Part shown: piece after piece, positions 1-7,655 of the stretch
Position numbering within the stretch: the stretch's first letter is position 1
Layout of the letters: every line of letters begins with the position of its first letter
Source: Bacteroidales bacterium
Lineage (GTDB): Bacteria; Bacteroidota; Bacteroidia; Bacteroidales; F082
NCBI GenBank assembly: GCA_017630195.1
Contig: JAGBVS010000209.1
Coordinates: forward strand, 1-63,377
Length of the DNA: 63,377 nucleotides
Direction: 5' to 3'
Program-made: the position numbers and the translations under genes
Notes under the pieces: generated by a model
Databases searched by the model: none
Told to the model about the DNA's origin: nothing
Seen by the model: the letters and a program-made list of their open reading frames with translations, nothing else

Positions 1-1778
1 ACATTCATTTCTTCTACCATCATTCCTAAACAAGTATAAATTCTAACAGCTGACAGATGATGGTTGGCAGCAGACAGTTTGACAATGTCTTTTGCCGGAT
101 TAGGATATACAGAAATCATATCAACTTCATTTTCTGCATATTCTCTGACTGTTGTAGTATCAACTGGTATAGGCCTCAATATTGGAAAACCACCATTAAG
201 GTTTTCTGTATCTTCAATCCAGACAGAACCGTCCATTGCTCCGGCATTCAATGCTTCAAGCAAATCGGCTGTGTTATATTGAGGATTTTCAAGAATCCAT
301 GATGTTGCTGTCGAGCCTTCGTTAAAGCGACTTGATTCTGGAATTTCAGCATAAGCCTGCACTCCTAAATCATAAATCTTATCATCTATTTCATCATTAC
401 CGAACCAATAACAGTTACTAATTTCTGTATCTTCTAAAAGAGCAATCAAGATATGCGTATAAATTTCATTGCTCTGTGGTGTAGGCGATTTTGTAATATT
501 TCCGGCGTTATACACATTATGTATGAAACCTCCTGATGTAGGAGAGCCTGTTATACCTCCAATCTGAATATGTGATACTTTATAGTCATAGTCATAGTTA
601 TTGATTTCAACGATAATCTCTCCTGTATTGTATGAATCTGAAATTTTACCGTCGCTACCACATATTCCTCCAGCCAATATCATGTTGAAATGGTAACCTG
701 TAATTTTTCCTCTATTGCCACATCTTCTTATCACAGTTTTGAGAGCGGCACCTGTCATACCGCCGGCATTACCTGCTGTTATAGCTCCTAAGTTTATGCA
801 ATCTTCTATGATAATGTTAACACCACCTTGACCAATCATTCCACCTGCAGTCGTTGATGGTAAAGATCCCTTAATGCCAACTTGACCATAATTTCTGCAA
901 TTTATTATCATAAATCCTTCACCATCGCCCATAATGCCACCTATAAAATCGCCGTCAATATTACCGTGATTTTCACAGTTCTCTATATTAAAATTATAGA
1001 CAGAACCTTCAGAAAAGCCAACAATTCCTCCGTTATTAAGCACTCCAGCGACATCAGCGCGATTGATACAGTCTTTAATTAAAACAAGATCATGAAAATC
1101 GGTTGTAGCAAGTGAACTACCAATAATTCCGCCGCAACACCATGCAGAAGTTTTAACTTTACCTTCAACATCACAATTATAAATACTTGTGTTTATAGCA
1201 TGAGCTGCCACTATTCCTGCCATTGCATTTGTAAGGTCACTAAAATCTGGGCTCGCAGAAACTTGTGCATCAGTAAAATTAATATTTTTAATAACAGCAC
1301 CTTTTGTGCCACCAAAGAATCCGGATTTTAACTTGTCATTACTATACATATTCTTGATAGTATGATTGTTTCCATCAAAGACTCCTGTAAAATAATATGG
1401 ATCTTTTCCTATCGGTGTCCACAGAAAACCGATGTTACCCTCAAGGTCGATGTCGTTAGTTAAAATATAGCAGGCATCGCCTCCGGTACCGTTATTTGTC
1501 TGTTGTGCAAGAAGCACTAATTGTTCCGGAGTAGCTATCTGATATGGATTTTCAGAAGTGCCGTCACCGCCAGCATAATCGTCAGCGGCGGCTCTGCTTT
1601 TAATTTCTGTATTTGAAATATTTCTTGAGTCGATATATTCTTTCAGTTGTGCATATCTCATCTCATAGATTGAAGCATCATAGTTGTCTGATGAATACTC
1701 GACATAGTGTCTCAACTCTTGTGCAGAGACATTTGTTACGCATAAAAGCAAAAGGAAAAGTAAATTCAATTTTTTCAT
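1..1778 (-). CDS. GLUG-repeat beta-helix secreted protein with T9SS C-terminal domain (3' end outside window)
   Basis: The gene enters from the left edge; 592 residues are visible without a stop. The N-terminus is a classic signal peptide with cleavage expected at VSA/QE (about residue 19). Residues about 75-420 hold GLUG-type repeats (recurring GG-I/M-x-G followed by a rung ending in N/D-C-x-N), the pattern of extracellular parallel beta-helix proteins. From residue 554 the text reads ISVYPNPAKD, the start of a type A T9SS sorting domain, so the protein is probably exported by the Por/Gld system and anchored at the surface; roughly 30-50 residues of that domain are missing. The cargo role is inferred and the ligand is unknown. 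Start chosen at 1778 because it gives the signal peptide. Confidence 0.85.
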   Translation of the reverse strand, partial: MKKLNLLFLLLLCVTNVSAQELRHYVEYSSDNYDASIYEMRYAQLKEYIDSRNISNTEIKSRAAADDYAGGDGTSENPYQIATPEQLVLLAQQTNNGTGGDACYILTNDIDLEGNIGFLWTPIGKDPYYFTGVFDGNNHTIKNMYSNDKLKSGFFGGTKGAVIKNINFTDAQVSASPDFSDLTNAMAGIVAAHAINTSIYNCDVEGKVKTSAWCCGGIIGSSLATTDFHDLVLIKDCINRADVAGVLNNGGIVGFSEGSVYNFNIENCENHGNIDGDFIGGIMGDGEGFMIINCRNYGQVGIKGSLPSTTAGGMIGQGGVNIIIEDCINLGAITAGNAGGMTGAALKTVIRRCGNRGKITGYHFNMILAGGICGSDGKISDSYNTGEIIVEINNYDYDYKVSHIQIGGITGSPTSGGFIHNVYNAGNITKSPTPQSNEIYTHILIALLEDTEISNCYWFGNDEIDDKIYDLGVQAYAEIPESSRFNEGSTATSWILENPQYNTADLLEALNAGAMDGSVWIEDTENLNGGFPILRPIPVDTTTVREYAENEVDMISVYPNPAKDIVKLSAANHHLSAVRIYTCLGMMVEEMN

Positions 1779-2092
1779 AATGACAGATATTTAATTGGGT
1801 TCTATTTATTGCTAATTTTCTCTACTTCTGTAGTTTTATTTGTTTATAATTCACTTCTGCAAAGTTTATAATTTAATTTCAAAAATCCAAACTTTTTTTA
1901 ATATTTTTTATAAAAAATCGGGGGGGGTAACTTGTTGATATACATTTTATTAAAGGAAAAGAAATAAAAGTGACAATGGAGACGGAGAACAGATTTTGTA
2001 TCCGTCTCTGTCTCCATTATCCGAAATATGTTGTCCGTTGAGATAGCTATAGAATTATGAAGAATATGATACGTCTCATAACATTTTCAATT
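1779..2092. other. Intergenic region with G8 tract and hairpin
   Basis: This 314-bp gap between two leftward genes holds the GLUG promoter, an AT-rich stretch, eight consecutive G at 1920-1927, and a 14-bp stem (1975-1988 with 2005-2018, one mismatch or wobble, 16-nt loop). The hairpin lies 75 nt beyond the rfaE2 stop and lacks a U-tract, so it is at best a weak terminator. No ORF of interest is seen. Confidence 0.5.
1860..1891 (-). promoter_or_regulatory. Candidate Bacteroidota promoter of the GLUG gene
   Basis: On the minus strand TTTG (1891-1888) is followed after 19 nt by TAAACTTTG (1868-1860), close to TTTG-N19-TAnnTTTG but with one extra base inside the -7 box. The leader to the start codon would be about 75 nt. 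A G8/C8 homopolymer lies 28 nt further upstream. Confidence 0.45.
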
Positions 2093-2575
2093 CTACATTC
2101 TTTCAATTGTCTTTGTCGTAGAAAATCCTTCGACTAATTCTATCGTCTCTACTTTTCCACCTTTATTAATAACGATGTCGTAGCCGACGATGTCTTCTGC
2201 TTTGTAATCTTTGCCTTTTACAAGTACGTCAGGCTGAACGCGTTTGATTAAATTATAAGGAGTGTCTTCGTCAAAGAACATTATCGCATCGACGAATTCC
2301 AACGCTGCCAACACCACAGCGCGTGCCTTTTCATCATTGACTGGTCGCGATGGACCTTTCAATCTTTTTACAGAAGCATCAGTGTTCAAACCGATTATCA
2401 ATACATCGCCAAGGTCGGCGGCTTTTGAAAGATATTCAACATGTCCACGATGCAAGATGTCGAAACAACCATTCGAAAAAACTATCGTCTTTCCCTCCTC
2501 ACGCCATAAGTTCAACATCTCTTCAAGAGATTTGTCATCTAAAATCTTATCGTAAATCTTTTTTAAATGCTTCAT
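2093..2575 (-). CDS. rfaE2: D-glycero-beta-D-manno-heptose 1-phosphate adenylyltransferase (RfaE2)
   Basis: A 160-residue cytidylyltransferase-fold protein. [11 protein letters not shown] at residues 35-45 is the nucleotide-binding HxGH motif of RfaE/HldE C-terminal domains, and the conserved tail GFSTTKTI is near the end. It adenylates heptose-1-phosphate on the way to ADP-heptose for LPS inner core. E. coli HldE fuses kinase and adenylyltransferase; here only the transferase is present, as is usual in Bacteroidota. It is the last gene of a leftward run panC-panD-flippase-rfaE2; an AGGAGG just upstream could be a ribosome-binding site but is part of a dispersed repeat. Confidence 0.9.
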   Translation of the reverse strand: MKHLKKIYDKILDDKSLEEMLNLWREEGKTIVFSNGCFDILHRGHVEYLSKAADLGDVLIIGLNTDASVKRLKGPSRPVNDEKARAVVLAALEFVDAIMFFDEDTPYNLIKRVQPDVLVKGKDYKAEDIVGYDIVINKGGKVETIELVEGFSTTKTIERM

Positions 2576-2581
2576 GTTAAT

Positions 2582-2607
2582 CCTCCTTTAGCCTTTTGTC
2601 TTTAGCC
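2582..2607 (-). repeat. GGCTAAAGAC-type degenerate repeat
   Basis: Read on the minus strand this is GGCTAAAGACAAAAG followed by GCTAAAGGAGG. The first TAA is the stop codon of the flippase gene. Near-identical words occur at 4928-4953 and 55909-55934, and a variant at 5821-5850. Confidence 0.7.
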
Positions 2608-3615
2608 ATTAATCGGTTTCCTTCTGTCCATAAAGAACATAATGACATAAGAAATAACGCCTGTGATGAGATAGAATATCATCTGACTTGTGTGATTTAT
2701 CGTGACGAACGAAACCGCTGCTGCTTCTGAGATGCCGTAAAATCCGTTTAATAAAAGTATTCCGATGAAGTGATAGACTCCCATTCCACCTGGAACTGGT
2801 GCTACAACTCCGAGTGTTGCTAATCCTAATAAAGTGATGGCTTCTGTCAGACCGAGATGCGAGGTCTCTGGAAGCATATAGAATGGCAGCCACGTCATTA
2901 CGACATAAAATCCCCATATTAATAATGTATAAAGTATAAACAGACCTTTCTTCTCCATTGTGAAAATAGTCTTGATGCCGTCGAGGAAACCGTTGCATAT
3001 CGAGGCGATTTTCTTGTAGATTTTGTTTTCTGTTATTATGCTTTTTTTCTTTTTGAAAATAAATACTATAACAACGAGAAGTAATATTAATGCAGATATT
3101 GAAATCACACCTAAAACGACGTTATTTTTTAATGATTCTATCAATGGGTTAAGCCATGACGTTATCAGACTTCCGAGCAGATTCCATTGAAAAAGAACGA
3201 CTAATATCGCCATTGCGAAAAGAACAGCAAGGTCGAGGACGCGTTCTGAGATAACGGTTCCGAATGATTTGTCGAAAGGAATATTTTCTTTTTTGGTGAG
3301 AGTTCCGCAGCGTGTCACTTCGCCGAGTCGAGGGAAGACCGTATTGGCGAAATAAGCTATCAGGACAGATTCGTAAGTCGATGAGACTCTGGTTTTATAG
3401 CCGAGAGACTCTATCAAGATATTCCAGCGTAAGGCTCTGAAAAACAAAGATATTCCTAAACATGCTAAACTTAGCAACATCCAGGAATATTTTGCAGTCT
3501 TGACATAATCCAAGACTTCTGTGAAATTTATTTTTCTAAAGCAAAGCCAAAGAAGAAGAACTCCCAATAAAAGGAAAATGATATACGTTAATGTATTGGA
3601 AATCTTCTTTTTCAA
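2602..3615 (-). CDS. Lysylphosphatidylglycerol synthase TM region/UPF0104-type flippase-like membrane protein
   Basis: A 337-residue integral membrane protein with about eight hydrophobic segments. Features include RALRWNILIESLGY near residue 63, a polar VFPRLGEVTRCGTL stretch near residue 95 and VVAPVPGGMGVYHF near residue 271, all typical of the AglD/YbhN/UPF0104 family (the flippase-like half of MprF without the catalytic half). Substrate unknown; a polyprenyl- or phospholipid-linked envelope precursor is a reasonable inference given the rfaE2 neighbour. It begins 4 nt after panD and ends 26 nt before rfaE2, so it is probably cotranscribed. Confidence 0.8.
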   Translation of the reverse strand: MKKKISNTLTYIIFLLLGVLLLWLCFRKINFTEVLDYVKTAKYSWMLLSLACLGISLFFRALRWNILIESLGYKTRVSSTYESVLIAYFANTVFPRLGEVTRCGTLTKKENIPFDKSFGTVISERVLDLAVLFAMAILVVLFQWNLLGSLITSWLNPLIESLKNNVVLGVISISALILLLVVIVFIFKKKKSIITENKIYKKIASICNGFLDGIKTIFTMEKKGLFILYTLLIWGFYVVMTWLPFYMLPETSHLGLTEAITLLGLATLGVVAPVPGGMGVYHFIGILLLNGFYGISEAAAVSFVTINHTSQMIFYLITGVISYVIMFFMDRRKPING

Positions 3616-3619
3616 TGCT

Positions 3620-3964
3620 TTATATTTTATTGTTTTCGTTAGGGAATACGATAGAAGGCTTGTGTTTTTTTGCTTCTTCGAAATCCATTGAGCAGTAAGA
3701 AACGATGATGACGAGGTCGCCGACGTTTACTTTATGAGCTGCTGCGCCGTTGATTCCTATCACGCCAGAACCGCGTTCGCCTTTGATAGCGTAAGTGCAA
3801 AGACGTTCGCCATTTGTGATATTATAAATATCAACACGTTCATTTTCAATAATATTAGCTGCATCTAATAAATCTTCGTCTATAGTTATGCTGCCAATGT
3901 AATTAAGGTCGGCTTGTGTTACAGTAGCACGATGGATTTTTGATTTAAGAACTTCAATATTCAT
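3620..3964 (-). CDS. panD: Aspartate 1-decarboxylase
   Basis: A 114-residue pyruvoyl enzyme that makes beta-alanine from L-aspartate for pantothenate. The self-cleavage dipeptide is G24-S25 in YIGSI, exactly where the family has it, and the INGAAAH block and [11 protein letters not shown] end are conserved. Length matches the zymogen. It lies 1 nt after panC, whose product consumes beta-alanine, so the pathway logic and operon agree. Confidence 0.96.
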   Translation of the reverse strand: MNIEVLKSKIHRATVTQADLNYIGSITIDEDLLDAANIIENERVDIYNITNGERLCTYAIKGERGSGVIGINGAAAHKVNVGDLVIIVSYCSMDFEEAKKHKPSIVFPNENNKI

Positions 3965-3965
3965 A

Positions 3966-4808
3966 TTAAAAAATTCTAACGTTATCGATTAAGCGGACTG
4001 GACCGAGTTGAAGAGCTACGAAGATACGAGCGTGTTCACATTCGTTCCAGTTATTTATAGATTGTAAATTTATTTCGTCTGTTATTTCAACGTATTCAAC
4101 GTCAAACTCTTTTATCTCAGCATATTTAGCGAGAGCGTATTCTCTCATCTCTGCAGGTGACATTGAATCTTTTTTTGAAACGGCATCGTTGAGAGTTGCG
4201 AATATTTTAGGAGCTATTGCGCGTTCTGCCTCGTTGAGACGTACGTTACGAGAGCTCATTGCGAGTCCGTCGTTTTCTCTTATGATAGGACAAGGAACTA
4301 TTTCCAAACCCATATTAAGGTTGGCAACCATTTTCTTGATGATTGCGAGTTGTTGGAAGTCTTTCTCTCCGAAATAAGCCCTGTCAGGATTTACTATCTC
4401 GAACAATTTACGAACTACGATAGCCACGCCGTTGAAGTGACCAGGACGGCAAGCGCCTTCCATTACACGTTCCAAATCGCCGAAATCGTAGTGGTCTTCA
4501 ACTTTTTCCGGATACATTTCTTCTACAGAAGGCATGAAGACAGCGTCGCAGCCAGCATTCTTGAGTTTCTCTATATCGAGTTCCGGAGTGCGAGGATATT
4601 TTTCCAAATCTGTAGGATTATTGAACTGAATTGGGTTGACAAACACGCTGCTGACAACAATATCGTTATCATTTTTAGCACGATTTATCAATGAAAGATG
4701 GCCTTCGTGAAGCGCTCCCATAGTAGGAACGAAACCCACTTTAAGACCTAAATTATGTTTTTCTTCTACAAAACGTTGAATATCAACGATAAAATTAAAA
4801 ACCTTCAT
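3966..4808 (-). CDS. panC: Pantothenate synthetase
   Basis: A 280-residue ligase that joins pantoate and beta-alanine with [13 protein letters not shown] at residues 28-37 is the HIGH-like nucleotide motif; [19 protein letters not shown] and the MSSRN (KMSKS-like) loop follow in order. Length is normal. First gene of panC-panD-flippase-rfaE2. Start at 4808 gives the usual MKV N-terminus; the promoter and a palindrome lie 39-65 nt upstream. Confidence 0.96.
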   Translation of the reverse strand: MKVFNFIVDIQRFVEEKHNLGLKVGFVPTMGALHEGHLSLINRAKNDNDIVVSSVFVNPIQFNNPTDLEKYPRTPELDIEKLKNAGCDAVFMPSVEEMYPEKVEDHYDFGDLERVMEGACRPGHFNGVAIVVRKLFEIVNPDRAYFGEKDFQQLAIIKKMVANLNMGLEIVPCPIIRENDGLAMSSRNVRLNEAERAIAPKIFATLNDAVSKKDSMSPAEMREYALAKYAEIKEFDVEYVEITDEINLQSINNWNECEHARIFVALQLGPVRLIDNVRIF

Positions 4809-4846
4809 CTTGTGAAAATTCTTTATTGTGAAATATTAAAATCCCA

Positions 4847-4873
4847 CAAAGGTAATTATTTTGGCAAAATAAT
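4847..4873 (-). promoter_or_regulatory. panC -7 box with adjoining perfect 19-bp palindrome
   Basis: Minus-strand TACCTTTG (4854-4847) fits TAnnTTTG. Directly upstream, ATTATTTTG (4855-4863), G, CAAAATAAT (4865-4873) form a perfect inverted repeat in the spacer between -7 and -33, a position where a repressor would block RNA polymerase. The -7 box is well supported; the operator role is inference. Confidence 0.5.
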
Positions 4874-4912
4874 AAATGTAAAATGAAAAATTAATTATTG
4901 ACAAAAAATCAC

Positions 4913-4920
4913 TATTTTTG
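4913..4920 (+). promoter_or_regulatory. -7 box upstream of tRNA-Arg
   Basis: TATTTTTG fits TAnnTTTG. It would start a transcript near 4926 that reads through the repeats at 4928-5006 into tRNA-Arg and the deacetylase. No clear TTTG at -33. Confidence 0.5.
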
Positions 4921-4927
4921 CAGACGG

Positions 4928-5006
4928 AATTGGCTAAAGACAAAAGTCTAAAGTCTAAAGGAAATTATTCATTTCAATTATGCATTATGCATTATGAATT
5001 ATGAAT
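4928..5006. repeat. Word-like degenerate repeats (CTAAAG and ATTATGCATTATG families)
   Basis: Two repeat types lie back to back: GGCTAAAGACAAAAG with two further TCTAAAG copies (to about 4953), then ATTATGCATTATGCATTATG and GAATTATGAAT (about 4978-5006). Both types recur elsewhere in the window between genes. Confidence 0.65.
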
Positions 5007-5012
5007 CAAAAA

Positions 5013-5084
5013 GCCCCTATAGTTCAACGGATAGAACGAAAGTTTCCTAAACTTTAAATCTGGGTTCGATTCCCGGTGGGGGTA
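5013..5084 (+). tRNA. tRNA-Arg (anticodon CCT)
   Basis: A complete cloverleaf is readable: acceptor 5013-5019 with 5077-5083 (G-U wobbles at pairs 1:72 and 6:67), D-stem GTTC/GAAC, anticodon stem AAAGT/ACTTT with loop TTCCTAA (anticodon CCT at 5046-5048), and T-arm with loop TTCGATT. Discriminator A at 5084; CCA is not encoded. It reads the AGG arginine codon. The deacetylase ATG follows after only 3 nt. Confidence 0.95.
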
Positions 5085-5087
5085 CAA

Positions 5088-5747
5088 ATGCGCTTCATCA
5101 CAACTCCGAAAATATTAAGAATGTTTTACCCTTCATTTCTCTGGGAAATGCCTAAGGGCGAAAAAAAACTTTACATAACCTTCGATGATGGTCCGCATCC
5201 TACAATAACTCCGCAAGTACTTGAAATCTTAAAAAAATTTAACGCTAAAGCGACCTTCTTCTGCGTCGGCAGTAATGTTAAAAAATATAAAGAAACATTC
5301 GAACTCATTAAGAAAGAAGGTCATTCCGTTGGAAGTCACACCTTTAATCACGAAAGAGGATGGAAAACAAAAACAAAAGATTACGTCAATTCCGTTAAAG
5401 AAGCTTGCAACTTGATACAATCGCCTTTGTTCCGTCCGCCTCATGGAAGGATTAAGTTTTCGCAGATAAGAGAACTTAAAAAGGATTTCATGAATTCAGG
5501 GGTTAATGATAACTCTAAAATTCTAAATCTCAGAATCGTGGCTTGGACTGTTATTTCTTACGATTGGGATAAGTCGTTAACTCCTGATGATTGTTTTAAT
5601 AACGTGATAAAAAACGCCGACGACGGAAGTATCATCGTTTTCCACGATAGCGAAAAAGCCTTCAATAATATGATTCCAGCACTGACTAAAGTACTTGAAT
5701 ATTATACTGATAAAGGATACACTTTTGAAAAATTAGGAATGAAGTAG
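5088..5747 (+). CDS. Polysaccharide deacetylase (NodB/CE4 family)
   Basis: A 219-residue metal-dependent deacetylase. TFDDGPHP (31-38) carries the catalytic and metal Asp, GHSVGSHTFNH the metal-binding His pair, RPPHGR the third CE4 motif, and IIVFHDSEKA the final motif. There is no signal peptide, as in the short family members with a FYPSFLWEMP-like lead-in. A GTG at 5076 would lie inside the tRNA, so the ATG at 5088 is preferred. Substrate (peptidoglycan or another N-acetylated glycan) cannot be told. Probably cotranscribed with the tRNA and released by RNase P/Z processing. Confidence 0.88.
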   Translation: MRFITTPKILRMFYPSFLWEMPKGEKKLYITFDDGPHPTITPQVLEILKKFNAKATFFCVGSNVKKYKETFELIKKEGHSVGSHTFNHERGWKTKTKDYVNSVKEACNLIQSPLFRPPHGRIKFSQIRELKKDFMNSGVNDNSKILNLRIVAWTVISYDWDKSLTPDDCFNNVIKNADDGSIIVFHDSEKAFNNMIPALTKVLEYYTDKGYTFEKLGMK

Positions 5748-5793
5748 AGACGTTTCAATGTTTCCATAAAAATTAACACACATTGAAGCGTCT
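5748..5793 (+). terminator. Hairpin after the deacetylase
   Basis: Arms 5748-5761 and 5780-5793 pair over 14 bp with a single G-U, starting immediately after the stop codon, with an 18-nt loop. No long U-tract follows, so this is a moderate-strength terminator or an mRNA 3' end. Confidence 0.5.
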
Positions 5794-5818
5794 TATCAAT
5801 TAGAAATTATCAAAAAAT

Positions 5819-5862
5819 TCTTTTGCCTTTTGCCTTTTGTCTTTTGCCTTTTCCTATCTTTG
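5819..5862 (+). promoter_or_regulatory. TTTTGCC repeat tract and -7 box of the Ig-like lipoprotein gene
   Basis: The tract 5821-5850 is four near-copies of an 8-nt word (TTTTGCCT and variants), complementary in type to the GGCTAAAG repeats. It supplies several TTTG tetramers ahead of the -7 box TATCTTTG (5855-5862). The box ends 5 nt before the ATG at 5868, which implies a leaderless or nearly leaderless mRNA. Confidence 0.5.
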
Positions 5863-5867
5863 CATTT

Positions 5868-7595
5868 ATGAAAAAAATATCTCAAAATATACTGAAATGT
5901 CTCTCATTATTTTTAATGTTGAGTTTTATACGTTGCGCTAATGTGGTTTCTCCAACAGGCGGTCCTAAAGATGTTACTCCTCCTGTTGTTCTTCAAGCAC
6001 TTCCCGAGAATCAATCGACAATGTTTGAAGGAAAGGAGATTCTTATCACTTTTGATGAATATGTAACTCTTAATAATCCGAATAGTAATATCATGATTTC
6101 ACCTCCTTTGGAAAATAATCCTGAATATAAACTTAGTGGTAAGTCGTTGATAATTAAATTTAAAGACCCGTTGAGAAGTGAATCAACATATTCAATAAGC
6201 TTTGGCGAGTCGATAAAAGATCTTCATGAAGGTAATATTTTCAAGAATTATTCTTACGTTTTCTCTACAGGTGATATAATCGATACTCTTACTTTAGAAG
6301 GAAAGTTGATTCAAGCTGATAATTATAAACCTTCACCTGATTATTTTGTAATGCTTTATTATTCTGAAAATGATACAATTAGCCTCGATTCTCTTCCTTA
6401 TCTCGTGAAACCTCATTATATCACAAAAACTGATAAAGAAGGTAATTTTAAATTCTCAGGCTTGAAAGAAAAAGATTATCTTATTTTTGCTCTGAAGGAT
6501 GAAAACTCTAATCTTAAATTCGATTTGCCGAATGAAAGTATCGCATTTTTGGATAGCCTTGTAAAACCAATTTATAATTCACAATCTGTGATTCTCAATG
6601 ATTCCTTGCAAAATGACTCTGTAAAACAAGAAGTTAAAAAACAAGAATCATTTACTTTATATACATTTTTGCAAGAAGATACTATCCAAAAATTGCTTAA
6701 AAAAGAAGTTCCAGAAGAAGGATTGCTTCGTTTTGTTTTTAATCGTCCAGCTCAAAATGTTAAAATAGAACCATTAGAGTCGTTGCCAGATACTTTTAAC
6801 ATATTTAAAACATATTCAGCAAATTACGACTCTATTTTATGGTATTTTACTCCGAATAAGGATAGTCTTTTATTAACAATTAATTACGATACATTAATTA
6901 ATGATACAACACTTTTAAGTTTGAAGCCTCGCAAAACGAGTGGGAAAAAAACTAAACGGGAATCTGTTTCTAAATCTTTGGAAATTAAAACAAATATCAG
7001 TGCAGGAATTATAAATCCTGAACAAAATCTGATTTTGACTTTCAATGAACCTGTGACTAATATTGCAATGCGTGACACTTCTTGGTATATTGTAGGTAAA
7101 GATACTATTATCAATGATTTACATTTTACTAAAATTGATTCATTTGGATTAAAATATAAACTTGACAAGACTTTAGTTCCTGAGAAATCGTATAAAATCG
7201 TAGTCCCTGATTCTGTGTTTTATAGTTTCAAAGGCGTTACTAACGACACAACGGAATTTTCTTTCAAAGTCCCGGAAATTGCTCAATATGGAAATATTTT
7301 TGTTAAGGTAGAAGTTCCAGAAAATGTGCCTCAAATCATTGTGGAACTTCTTGATAATAATGATAAATTCGTTGCAAGACAAATAGTTGATGAATCTAAA
7401 AAGATAGAGTTTAAATATCTTGTCCCAAAAAAATATAAGTTGAAGGCCATTATCGATAATGATGGCAACGGCAAATGGTCAACTGGAAATTATGGCAAGA
7501 AGTTATTGCCGGAAAGTATCATTTTACATAAGGATATTTTCGATGTTAAAGCTAATTGGGACATCGATTTGGAAGAGACTTGGAGATTTAATTAA
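5868..7595 (+). CDS. Ig-like (Big_5) domain lipoprotein
   Basis: A 575-residue lipoprotein. The hydrophobic leader ends at Cys23 (FIRC, an atypical lipobox with Arg at -1), then NVVSPTGGPKDVTPP, the lead-in of a Bacteroidota family in which a Big_5 Ig-like domain (about residues 40-125, ending YSYVFSTGD) is followed by carboxypeptidase-regulatory-like beta domains (for example YKLKAIIDNDGNGKW near residue 530). Exported and membrane-anchored; function unknown. Start chosen at 5868: the upstream in-frame ATG at 5823 lies within a repeat and before the promoter. Confidence 0.8.
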   Translation: MKKISQNILKCLSLFLMLSFIRCANVVSPTGGPKDVTPPVVLQALPENQSTMFEGKEILITFDEYVTLNNPNSNIMISPPLENNPEYKLSGKSLIIKFKDPLRSESTYSISFGESIKDLHEGNIFKNYSYVFSTGDIIDTLTLEGKLIQADNYKPSPDYFVMLYYSENDTISLDSLPYLVKPHYITKTDKEGNFKFSGLKEKDYLIFALKDENSNLKFDLPNESIAFLDSLVKPIYNSQSVILNDSLQNDSVKQEVKKQESFTLYTFLQEDTIQKLLKKEVPEEGLLRFVFNRPAQNVKIEPLESLPDTFNIFKTYSANYDSILWYFTPNKDSLLLTINYDTLINDTTLLSLKPRKTSGKKTKRESVSKSLEIKTNISAGIINPEQNLILTFNEPVTNIAMRDTSWYIVGKDTIINDLHFTKIDSFGLKYKLDKTLVPEKSYKIVVPDSVFYSFKGVTNDTTEFSFKVPEIAQYGNIFVKVEVPENVPQIIVELLDNNDKFVARQIVDESKKIEFKYLVPKKYKLKAIIDNDGNGKWSTGNYGKKLLPESIILHKDIFDVKANWDIDLEETWRFN

Positions 7596-7600
7596 TATAA

Positions 7601-7655
7601 GAAACTCAAAAACTCAGAACTTCAGAATTTTAAGATTTCTGAGACTTTGAGTTTC
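7601..7655. terminator. Bidirectional hairpin between convergent genes
   Basis: Arms 7601-7619 and 7637-7655 pair over 19 positions with two mismatches; the right arm overlaps the stop codon of the adenine deaminase gene. Placed between convergent genes, it probably ends both transcripts. The sequence is built from ACTCAGAA/CTTCAGAA-like words, resembling the other word-like repeats in the window. Confidence 0.6.

Noticed and set aside
57-1082. Plus-strand ORFs within the first gene
   Set aside because: The minus-strand frame is open throughout with signal peptide, GLUG repeats and sorting domain.
1975-2018. Hairpin as a strong terminator for rfaE2
   Set aside because: No U-tract and 75 nt past the stop codon; kept only as part of the intergenic description.
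5076-5087. GTG start for the deacetylase
   Set aside because: It lies inside the tRNA T-arm and acceptor; the ATG at 5088 gives the family-typical start.
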